From Ignavibacteriota bacterium (lineage in GTDB: Bacteria; Bacteroidota; Ignavibacteria; Tepidaquicellales; Tepidaquicellaceae): a stretch of 7,590 nucleotides of DNA. A program made the position numbers and the translations under genes. The notes under the pieces were generated by a model that did not search any database, was not told the DNA's origin, and was given only the letters and a program-made list of their open reading frames with translations. The stretch covers positions 1-7,590 of the forward strand of contig PMIW01000237.1 of the NCBI GenBank assembly GCA_003158365.1, given 5' to 3'. Shown here piece by piece: positions 1 through 5,585 of this stretch. Within the stretch, counting starts at the first letter, position 1. Each line of letters starts with the position of its first letter.

Positions 1-70
1 CGGAGTGTATTTTTATAAATTGATGGCAGGAGATTTTACGGAAACAAAAAAAATGGTACTAATCAAATAA
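1..70 (+). CDS. C-terminal end of a T9SS type A sorting-domain protein (partial)
   Basis: Reading from base 2, an open frame encodes 22 residues that begin GVYFYKLMAGDF and end KKMVLIK, followed by a TAA stop at 68-70. The pattern G-[VI]-Y-x-Y-x-L then a basic patch and a K-M-x-L-x-K ending is the classic end of the type IX secretion system type A sorting domain, which directs proteins through the outer membrane and is then removed or anchored. Only the tail is visible, so the cargo domain is unknown. The signal occurs in Bacteroidota, Ignavibacteriota and relatives, and is the best taxonomic clue in the window. No convincing GC-rich terminator follows the stop codon. Confidence 0.82.
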   Translation, partial: GVYFYKLMAGDFTETKKMVLIK

Positions 71-220
71 ACAGAATTAACTTCAGAGTTTTCGGAAAAT
101 ATTTCTGATTTGAAATTATAAAATTTATTATTATTTTCAGATAAATCAATATTCTATTATAATTATCCTTACTTATACGGGTTTGGAATCAACAAATCCG
201 CAACTGATACTTCCAGACAG

Positions 221-240
221 ATTGATTTATAAATTGATTT
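221..240 (+). repeat. Short direct repeat ATTGATTT x2, with upstream inverted copy
   Basis: ATTGATTT occurs at 221-228 and again at 233-240, separated by ATAA. The ten bases at 221-230 (ATTGATTTAT) also occur as their exact reverse complement at 141-150. Both sites lie in the gap before the anchored hypothetical gene, so they could be a binding site for a regulator. The region is very A+T-rich and chance matches of this length are easy, so the call is weak. Confidence 0.25.
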
Positions 241-304
241 TTCTTTATCATTAAATCCAAATTTTTAAAAGGCTATCTGAAAGCCAAAAAACGGGGGTAA
301 AGTT

Positions 305-982
305 ATGAAAAAAGCAAAAACAATTAACTTTGTTATTGTGATTTTGATTTTTGTATTTCTCGGGTTAAATTTTGTCGATTTAGACCAGGGTTATATAAAT
401 AAGTTCGGATATAATTCCATTTGCGTTTCAAAAAATGGTTATCCGCAGGTAGACAAATTCGACGCATCCCAGTTTGATTTCCGTAATGGAAAGTTTTATG
501 TTGAGGCAAAATCTTCATTTTGCATAAGGGCAATATTGCCTGACGGGAAAACATACAGAGACTTGCTTACGAATTTTACCAGTACCCGCTCTGATTATGC
601 ACCAGAGGATGCGCTTGAAAACATGGTCTGGAGAATATTTGCTTCACACGACCAGAACGGAAAGAAATTATTTGAGAACTGGCCTCCTTCGCCGTCAGAT
701 ATGAACAAAGAGGTTACTTACATGACAAGCGATAAAGAACTGGCATTTTTCACTTTTAGTTTGCAGCAAGGAGCTGCTGCACTTGACTGGAAGACATCAG
801 GGGTAGACTGGAAAGAAGATGCAAACAATTTAAGATTGCTTGTTAGCAGATGGCTCGATAATGCAAAGCCCGGCTGGCAGCTTTATATTGTGCATACTGT
901 CGGTTATCAGGAAGTGCATCGTGGAAATGAAAGGTTTATTGTGGACGACCCGCTTATTACAGCGATTGTGGAAGTTAAGTAA
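305..982 (+). CDS. Hypothetical protein with N-terminal membrane anchor or signal peptide
   Basis: This 225-residue protein is not recognised. It starts with a short basic segment (MKKAKT) followed by a strongly hydrophobic stretch at about residues 8-23, which reads as a signal anchor or uncleaved signal peptide; no lipoprotein Cys follows it. The rest is soluble and mixed alpha/beta in character, with two cysteines (40 and 73), aromatic-rich segments, and tryptophans at 109, 126, 162, 169, 183 and 191. A periplasmic or outer-face location is the simplest inference. A G-rich ribosome-binding-like stretch at 293-297 lies 7 bases before the ATG. It is separated from both neighbours by more than 230 bp, so it is probably transcribed alone and is not obviously part of the downstream redox locus. 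No catalytic motif was found. Confidence 0.75.
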   Translation: MKKAKTINFVIVILIFVFLGLNFVDLDQGYINKFGYNSICVSKNGYPQVDKFDASQFDFRNGKFYVEAKSSFCIRAILPDGKTYRDLLTNFTSTRSDYAPEDALENMVWRIFASHDQNGKKLFENWPPSPSDMNKEVTYMTSDKELAFFTFSLQQGAAALDWKTSGVDWKEDANNLRLLVSRWLDNAKPGWQLYIVHTVGYQEVHRGNERFIVDDPLITAIVEVK

Positions 983-1041
983 TTTTGATGTAAAACCGCA
1001 TTGTTGTAATATTAACCTTGTATAATCATTATCTTATTTCC

Positions 1042-1099
1042 GACTGTTTTAATCGGATATTTACATCTTTTTATGCTTTTTTGGGTATCCGATTTAGTC
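1042..1099 (+). terminator. Imperfect bulged hairpin, possible terminator or leader structure
   Basis: AATCGGATA at 1051-1059 is the exact reverse complement of TATCCGATT at 1086-1094. The stem can extend inward by three G-U pairs (1060-1062 with 1083-1085) and one A-U pair. Outside a bulge, GACT at 1042-1045 pairs with AGTC at 1096-1099. It lies about 60 bases after the stop of the anchored hypothetical gene and is followed by an A+T-rich but not pure T run. It may end that transcript, or it may be a structured element upstream of the cysteine-module gene. The loop is long (about 18 bases), which is unusual for an intrinsic terminator. Confidence 0.4.
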
Positions 1100-1108
1100 C
1101 ATTTTGAT

Positions 1109-1116
1109 TATATTTG
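1109..1116 (+). promoter_or_regulatory. Candidate Bacteroidota-type -7 promoter box
   Basis: TATATTTG matches the TAnnTTTG -7 element known for the primary sigma factor of Bacteroides and relatives. A TTG at 1081-1083 could serve as the -33 element, but the 25-base gap is wider than usual. It sits just after the hairpin and about 105 bases before the next start codon, a plausible place for the promoter of the cysteine-module/nfn operon. In A+T-rich sequence such a match is not rare. Confidence 0.25.
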
Positions 1117-1207
1117 TATATTAATAAACTAATGACTCTCAGTAGGTTTTAAACCCTGTGCATTATAAAATTTTTAAAAAAATCTTTTCTAATAAAGTTT
1201 TTCAACT

Positions 1208-1214
1208 AAGGAGG
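1208..1214 (+). promoter_or_regulatory. Strong Shine-Dalgarno (AAGGAGG) for the cysteine-module gene
   Basis: AAGGAGG lies seven bases before the ATG at 1222 and is near-perfectly complementary to the usual 16S rRNA 3' end. It fixes the start codon. The four following complete genes have only A+T-rich leaders with no comparable site, so this gene may be translated by a different balance of initiation signals. Confidence 0.8.
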
Positions 1215-1221
1215 AAGTGTT

Positions 1222-2088
1222 ATGTATAATTTTGTTTCTTTAAACGTAAAATGTCCCATCTGCGGTCACTCTTTTATGGATGAAGAGCATCTTGTTGATA
1301 ACGAGCCGAGTATAAAATTAAATATAAAAATTGCAGCGAAAGACGGGTTCATTAACCTTAGTTCGATTTACGGAAGTTATAATTACGTGTGCAACGTGGA
1401 TACACCGAACAATGACATTGCCGAGTTTACCTGTCCTCACTGCCACGAAGAACTTCACAGCAATATCGAATGCAAGGTCTGCAAAGCCCCGATGGTTCCT
1501 TTCTATCTTGATATGGGCGGAATAGTGAGCGTATGTTCGAGAGCAGGATGTAAAAATCACACAGTTGAATTCAATGACCTGACTCATGCTCTTACGAAGT
1601 TTTACCAGGAATACGGATTCATAAGGGAAACCACCGATGAAGAAAAAGAATTTGCTGAGCTTCCCGCGCCCGAAAAAGATGAAACACTGGAAATACTGGA
1701 AACAGGAACTTTTCTTCAGGCATACTGTCCGGAATGCAAGAGGAGCCTGATTGATGCGGATATGCTGAGATTGAAAATAGTAAACGATAAAAAAGAAGTC
1801 GGCAGTGTAATGCTTAGTCCTTATCTTAATGTGTTCTCTTCGAAATCAACCATTTTCCTGACAGAAGGAAAGCCGGTCATAGACTTAAAATGCTTTCATT
1901 GTGATGCAAGCCTTATGAAAAAAGATAAAAAATGCGAAACCTGCGGTTCACCTGTTGCAAGGATAGCTCTGGGTGCAAGGTCGAAGCTGATAGATTTTTA
2001 TATCTGCTCGAAAAAAGGATGCAGGTGGCACGGCTTGAGTGAAGATGATATCAATGAAATAAAGCTTGAAGACAGCCTGGAATGGTAG
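1222..2088 (+). CDS. Tandem zinc-ribbon-like protein (two cysteine-knuckle modules)
   Basis: This 288-residue soluble protein contains two copies of one cysteine module. Module 1 has C11-x2-C14, C71-x2-C74, C84-x2-C87 and C105-x4-C110-x2-H113. Module 2 has C169-x2-C172, C224-x2-C227, C238-x2-C241 and C262-x4-C267-x2-H270. The copies are joined by an acidic linker at about 132-163. Knuckles of the CPxC/CxxC kind usually bind Zn, or Fe in rubredoxin-like sites; each module has ligands for two metal sites. No catalytic domain, signal peptide or membrane span is seen. Module 2 is clearly similar to residues 19-136 of the NfnB-like protein two genes downstream. It lies 74 bp before nfnA on the same strand, so co-transcription and a role as partner, assembly factor or regulator of the Nfn complex are inferred. 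Function is otherwise unknown. Confidence 0.88.
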   Translation: MYNFVSLNVKCPICGHSFMDEEHLVDNEPSIKLNIKIAAKDGFINLSSIYGSYNYVCNVDTPNNDIAEFTCPHCHEELHSNIECKVCKAPMVPFYLDMGGIVSVCSRAGCKNHTVEFNDLTHALTKFYQEYGFIRETTDEEKEFAELPAPEKDETLEILETGTFLQAYCPECKRSLIDADMLRLKIVNDKKEVGSVMLSPYLNVFSSKSTIFLTEGKPVIDLKCFHCDASLMKKDKKCETCGSPVARIALGARSKLIDFYICSKKGCRWHGLSEDDINEIKLEDSLEW

Positions 2089-2089
2089 A

Positions 2090-2119
2090 GCATTTAATGA
2101 TAAATGTTAAATGTTAAAT
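2090..2119 (+). repeat. A+T-rich 7-bp tandem repeat with small inverted repeat
   Basis: TAAATGT is repeated at 2101-2107 and 2108-2114 and partly at 2115-2119. CATTTA at 2091-2096 is the reverse complement of TAAATG at 2101-2106, giving a weak A+T hairpin immediately after the stop codon of the cysteine-module gene. It is too weak for a typical terminator, and the next gene starts only 44 bases later, so read-through into nfnA is expected. Confidence 0.4.
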
Positions 2120-2162
2120 TATTCAAAAATTAAATTTACGAAATTAATATAAATAAATATAT

Positions 2163-2987
2163 ATGTTCCAGATAATCAGGAAACAAGAAATGGCAAAGGG
2201 TTCTATAATACGCTTTGACATTACTGCGCCCAAGATTGCTTCGAAAGCTAAGGCAGGTCAATTTGTTATCGTGAGAATCAATGAAACAGGCGAGCGTATT
2301 CCGCTTACAGTTGCGGATAAAGATGAATTTGCAGGCACAATAACGCTGGTTTTCCAGGTAGTGGGAAAAACAACAGCATTGATGAGGTCATTGAAGGAAG
2401 GCGATTTAATCAGGGATGTTGTCGGTCCTCTCGGAAAGGCTGCCGATGTTGAAAAAATAGGTACTGTAGTTATGGTAGGAGGCGGAACGGGTGTTGCGAT
2501 TTTGCACCACGTTACCAAAGCATTCAAGGAGGTAGGAAATTATGTAATCGGAATAATCGGAGCCAAGGAAAAAGATTTGATTATACTCGAAGATGAAATG
2601 AGAGCGATGTGCGATGAGCTTATAGTTACAACCGATGACGGAAGCTGGGGTGAAAGAGGATTTGTAACACAGCCCTTGCAGAAATATCTCGGAGAGAGGT
2701 ATGACATAAAGCTTTGTTATGCAATCGGTCCGATAATAATGATGAAGAATGTATGCAACCTAACAAAAAAATATAAACTACCTACAATGGTCAGCCTGAA
2801 TCCTGTCATGATAGACGGAACCGGAATGTGCGGAGGATGCAGGGTTACGGTAGATAACAAAACACAGTTCTGCTGTGTTGACGGTCCTGATTTTGACGGA
2901 CACCTTGTAGATTTTGATGAGCTTGAAAAAAGAAACAGCATTTACATGAAAGACGAGAAAGATTCTTTACTGTTTTCAATCAGATAA
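2163..2987 (+). CDS. nfnA: NfnA-like ferredoxin-NADP+ reductase subunit alpha (FAD, NAD, [2Fe-2S])
   Basis: The 274-residue product belongs to the dihydroorotate dehydrogenase electron-transfer (PyrK)/sulfide dehydrogenase SudB/NfnA family. An N-terminal FAD-binding barrel (about 1-95) carries R45-x-P-L-T, typical of flavin binding. A nucleotide-binding domain follows with GGGTG at 106-110, and the C-terminus holds a [2Fe-2S] site: C223, C226 and C237 or C238 in an MIDGTGMCGGCR context. Asp218 sits where Nfn enzymes are known to use Asp as the fourth ligand. In Nfn this small subunit binds NAD(H), with FAD, and pairs with NfnB to couple NADH and reduced ferredoxin oxidation to NADPH formation, or the reverse. 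The next gene, 23 bp downstream, is the matching large subunit. The start is supported by alignment of the MFxI opening to the family; no Shine-Dalgarno is present. PyrK is less likely given the neighbour. Confidence 0.88.
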   Translation: MFQIIRKQEMAKGSIIRFDITAPKIASKAKAGQFVIVRINETGERIPLTVADKDEFAGTITLVFQVVGKTTALMRSLKEGDLIRDVVGPLGKAADVEKIGTVVMVGGGTGVAILHHVTKAFKEVGNYVIGIIGAKEKDLIILEDEMRAMCDELIVTTDDGSWGERGFVTQPLQKYLGERYDIKLCYAIGPIIMMKNVCNLTKKYKLPTMVSLNPVMIDGTGMCGGCRVTVDNKTQFCCVDGPDFDGHLVDFDELEKRNSIYMKDEKDSLLFSIR

Positions 2988-3010
2988 TTAAAAAATAAAT
3001 TTAAATTATT

Positions 3011-4798
3011 ATGTTCGAACAGGATATTAAATATCTAAAATTTAAAACTTATTTAAACACTTACTGCCCTCACTGCAGAAATACATTTAATGTAGAGAAA
3101 AAAGATTCGAAATCGCTTGATTTCAAAGCTATATACAAAGGACAGGAAATAGATTTAAGATTAAGTCCGTTTCTGGACGTATTCGACGTCGAAGCATCGG
3201 TACCAATTGCAGAAGGCGACATGGTCGAGGATTTTTTGTGTCCAAGATGCAAGAAATCGCTGATTAGCCAGGAAGTACCATGCGGGGAGTGCGGTTCACC
3301 TGTTGCAGAGTTGATTATAGCGGTATATTCAAAACTGATTCCGTTTTATGTATGCATGAGGCATAAATGTAAATGGCACGGTTTAACGAAAGCAGATGAA
3401 AACAAGATTAAATTAAAAATCCCGCGCCAGGAAATGCCGGAGCAGGACCAGAAGCTGAGGGTTGCAAACTACGGTGAAGTGCCATATGGTTTTACATCCG
3501 AGCTTGCGGCACTCGAAGCAGGAAGATGTCTTCAGTGTAAGAATCCCAAATGTGTTGACGGATGTCCCGTAAATATTGATATACCGAATTTTGTCAGGCT
3601 GATAGCGGATGAAAAATTCGATGAAGCGGCTAAAAAAATAAAAGAGCGAAATATACTGCCTGCAATCTGCGGAAGGGTTTGCCCTCAGGAATCGCAGTGC
3701 GAACAGCTTTGCATACTCGGATTAAGGGATAAGCCTGTGGCAATAGGAAACCTCGAAAGGTTTGTTGCCGACTTCGAAAGAAAAATGGATCTTGTAAGAG
3801 TGCCTTCAATTAAGACAAGATTAAATAAAAAAATAGCGATAGTAGGTTCGGGTCCAGCTGGATTAACCGTAGCGGCTGACCTTCAGCAGCTCGGTTACCA
3901 GGTTACGATTTACGAAGCCCTGCACGAAACAGGCGGGGTGCTGGTTTACGGCATTCCAGAATTCAGGCTTCCGAAATCGATTGTATCATTTGAAATAGAT
4001 TACCTGAAAAAGCTCGGAGTAAGATTTGAATTAAACCATGTTATAGGAAGAACAATTACAATCGATGAACTGCTCGAGCATTTCAGCGCAGTGTTTATAG
4101 GTGTTGGTGCAGGACTGCCGACATTTATGAATATAGAGAATGAAAGTCTTGGAAATGTATTTTCATCGAATGAGTACCTTACGAGAATGAATTTAATGAA
4201 AGCATATAAATTCCCCGAGTATGATACACCCAAGCCGAGGGGAAATAAAGTTGTAGTAATAGGCGGCGGAAACGTCGCAATGGATTCAGCAAGAACGGCT
4301 ATCAGAACGGGTTCAAGTGAAGTGACGATTGTTTACAGGCGTTCAAGGCAGGAACTTCCTGCACGTCACGAAGAGGTAAGGCACGCTGAAGAAGAGGGGA
4401 TAAAATTCATGCTGCTGACCAATCCTGTTAAGTATATAGGAAACGACCAGAAGATGTTAAAGGGAATGGAATGCATACGAATGAAACTCGGAGAACCTGA
4501 TGCGTCGGGAAGAAGGAGACCCGTTGCAATAGACGGTTCCAATTTTATTCTGGAAACAGACCTTGCTGTAGTGGCAATCGGTACGGGTCCAAACCCTGTT
4601 ATATTCCAGACTACCCCTGATTTGAAGAGAAATAAATGGGGTTATCTTGAAGTAAATCCCGAAACGATGGAGACATCGAAGGAATTTGTTTATGCAGGCG
4701 GAGATATAGTAACCGGTTCGGCGACAGTAATACTGGCAATGGGTGCAGGAAGAATTGCAGCTAATGCAATACATAAAAAATTATCGGAAGCAGCGTAA
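3011..4798 (+). CDS. nfnB: NfnB/GltD-like NADPH oxidoreductase with N-terminal zinc-ribbon-like module
   Basis: This 595-residue protein is a fusion. Residues 19-136 are a cysteine module (C19/C22, C77/C80, C91/C94, C115-x4-C120-x2-H123) like those in the gene upstream of nfnA. From about 148 it is a full-length GltD/NfnB subunit of the usual 450-470 residues: an iron-sulfur helical domain with C173, C176, C181, C185 and C220, C224, C230, C234 for two [4Fe-4S] clusters; an FAD Rossmann motif G279-x-G281-x2-G284; an NADPH Rossmann motif G418-x-G420-x2-A423 with YRRSR at 442-446, whose arginines favour NADP(H); and a closing FAD segment with GDIVTG at 564-569. In Nfn this subunit holds the bifurcating FAD and the ferredoxin and NADPH sites. 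The adjacent nfnA and the absence of gltB argue against glutamate synthase. The fused module is the odd part; ordinary NfnB lacks it as far as known. Confidence 0.9.
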   Translation: MFEQDIKYLKFKTYLNTYCPHCRNTFNVEKKDSKSLDFKAIYKGQEIDLRLSPFLDVFDVEASVPIAEGDMVEDFLCPRCKKSLISQEVPCGECGSPVAELIIAVYSKLIPFYVCMRHKCKWHGLTKADENKIKLKIPRQEMPEQDQKLRVANYGEVPYGFTSELAALEAGRCLQCKNPKCVDGCPVNIDIPNFVRLIADEKFDEAAKKIKERNILPAICGRVCPQESQCEQLCILGLRDKPVAIGNLERFVADFERKMDLVRVPSIKTRLNKKIAIVGSGPAGLTVAADLQQLGYQVTIYEALHETGGVLVYGIPEFRLPKSIVSFEIDYLKKLGVRFELNHVIGRTITIDELLEHFSAVFIGVGAGLPTFMNIENESLGNVFSSNEYLTRMNLMKAYKFPEYDTPKPRGNKVVVIGGGNVAMDSARTAIRTGSSEVTIVYRRSRQELPARHEEVRHAEEEGIKFMLLTNPVKYIGNDQKMLKGMECIRMKLGEPDASGRRRPVAIDGSNFILETDLAVVAIGTGPNPVIFQTTPDLKRNKWGYLEVNPETMETSKEFVYAGGDIVTGSATVILAMGAGRIAANAIHKKLSEAA

Positions 4799-4831
4799 TT
4801 TCGTTTTTTATAAAATGGATTACATTGAAAA

Positions 4832-4900
4832 AGATAGTGTTAGAAGGATTTAAAATACGTTAATAATATTTATTCATATTCTGAAATATCCTTCCTATCT
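4832..4900 (+). other. Bulged intergenic inverted repeat (hairpin) between nfnB and the nuoE-like gene
   Basis: AGATAG (4832-4837) pairs with CTATCT (4895-4900), and GAAGGAT (4843-4849) pairs with ATCCTTC (4888-4894), leaving a five-base bulge (TGTTA) on the 5' side and a 38-base A+T-rich loop. No T run follows on the + strand, where the next bases are GGGGAACAATC, so it is not a standard terminator for nfnB. Read on the - strand, the second arm would run into CTATCTTTTTC, but no minus-strand gene is seen. It may process or stabilise the transcript, or separate the nfn and hyd/nuo halves. Confidence 0.45.
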
Positions 4901-4939
4901 GGGGAACAATCATATTTATAAAAATTCTGAATTTCAATT

Positions 4940-4970
4940 TTGATATTTAATATTACATTTTTAACATAAT
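4940..4970 (+). promoter_or_regulatory. Candidate sigma70-like promoter before the nuoE-like gene
   Basis: TTGATA at 4940-4945 resembles a -35 box, and CATAAT at 4965-4970 or TAACAT at 4962-4967 a -10 box, with spacers of 19 or 16 bases. Transcription would begin very near the start codon at 4983. The largest gap inside the redox locus (184 bp) makes an internal promoter reasonable, but the region is so A+T-rich that the match carries little weight. Confidence 0.2.
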
Positions 4971-4982
4971 AACCAATAAGAT

Positions 4983-5543
4983 ATGCGAATCAATAGAATA
5001 AGCAGAAAAGATGCCGTCAAGGAAATTGATGACACTGTTGATGTTAAATTACTTGACACTCTGATTAAGAAATACAAAGGCAGAAAGGGGAACCTGATTC
5101 CGCTTTTGCAGGGTGCGCAGAGCATTTTCGGCTACATACCGAAAAAAGTTTTTGAAAAAATATCTGAGGAAACAGGATTAAAAATAAACGACATGTACGG
5201 TGTAGCTACGTTTTATGCGCAGTTCAGGTTGAATCCCGTCGGAAAGCACGTTGTACGTGTTTGCCACGGTACAGCCTGCCACGTGCAGGGTGCAACTGCT
5301 ATATCGGATGAGCTGATAGGATTTCTAGGAATCAAAGACGGTGAAACCACGCCTGACAGGGTATTCACACTCGAAACTGTTGCATGTCTCGGATGCTGCT
5401 CGCTTGCACCTGTAATGATGATTGGCGACGAGACTTACGGAAAGCTGAACAAGAAAAAGACTGTCGATGTGATTAAAGAAATCAAGCGCAAAGAATCACT
5501 TGCAGCAAAGGAAAAACTGACAGATAATATTTCCAAAAATTAA
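4983..5543 (+). CDS. NuoE/HydC-like thioredoxin-fold [2Fe-2S] subunit
   Basis: This 186-residue protein is the 24-kDa-type subunit found in complex I (NuoE), NAD-reducing hydrogenases (HoxE, HydC) and NAD-linked formate dehydrogenases. An N-terminal helical region (about 20-80, with GxLIPLLQxAQxxFGYIP and MYGVATFYAQF motifs) precedes a thioredoxin-like domain that binds one [2Fe-2S] cluster through C94-x4-C99 and C135-x3-C139. An extra cysteine, C138, makes a CLGCC doublet, where complex I proteins usually have CLGAC; the doublet is common in hydrogenase-type members. Its role is electron relay next to the FMN subunit, whose gene starts 42 bp later. The C-terminal tail (about 165-186) is lysine-rich and poorly conserved-looking. 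The start codon follows an A+T-rich leader with no Shine-Dalgarno. Length is normal for the family. Confidence 0.88.
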   Translation: MRINRISRKDAVKEIDDTVDVKLLDTLIKKYKGRKGNLIPLLQGAQSIFGYIPKKVFEKISEETGLKINDMYGVATFYAQFRLNPVGKHVVRVCHGTACHVQGATAISDELIGFLGIKDGETTPDRVFTLETVACLGCCSLAPVMMIGDETYGKLNKKKTVDVIKEIKRKESLAAKEKLTDNISKN

Positions 5544-5585
5544 TTAAATATTTTTATACTAATAAGAAAATAAATTTTATACGTA

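Noticed and set aside
71..120. Terminator after the T9SS cargo tail (TCAGA ... TCTGA)
   Set aside because: The five-base stem has a long loop and low G+C, so it is not distinguishable from chance in this A+T-rich gap.
266..297. Small hairpin GGCT-AGCC just before the start at 305
   Set aside because: Only four base pairs and no T run; too weak to call a terminator or attenuator.
840..1025. 61-residue + strand frame overlapping the end of the anchored hypothetical gene
   Set aside because: It overlaps most of its length out of frame with a better-supported gene and has no ribosome-binding signal or recognisable content.
2163..2987. Dihydroorotate dehydrogenase electron-transfer subunit PyrK
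   Set aside because: Same superfamily, but no pyrD or pyrimidine genes are nearby and the partner is NfnB-like; the MIDGTGMCGGCR site also fits NfnA.
4457..4774. 105-residue open frame on the - strand inside nfnB
   Set aside because: It is fully antisense to a strongly conserved gene, has a Cys/Tyr/Ser-rich composition expected from antisense reading, and no start signal; the same applies to the - strand frames within 1318-1587, 2258-2941, 5577-5825 and 5984-7295.
3011..4798. Glutamate synthase small subunit (GltD)
   Set aside because: The catalytic core is GltD-like, but no gltB large subunit is present and an NfnA-type subunit lies 23 bp upstream, which is the Nfn arrangement.
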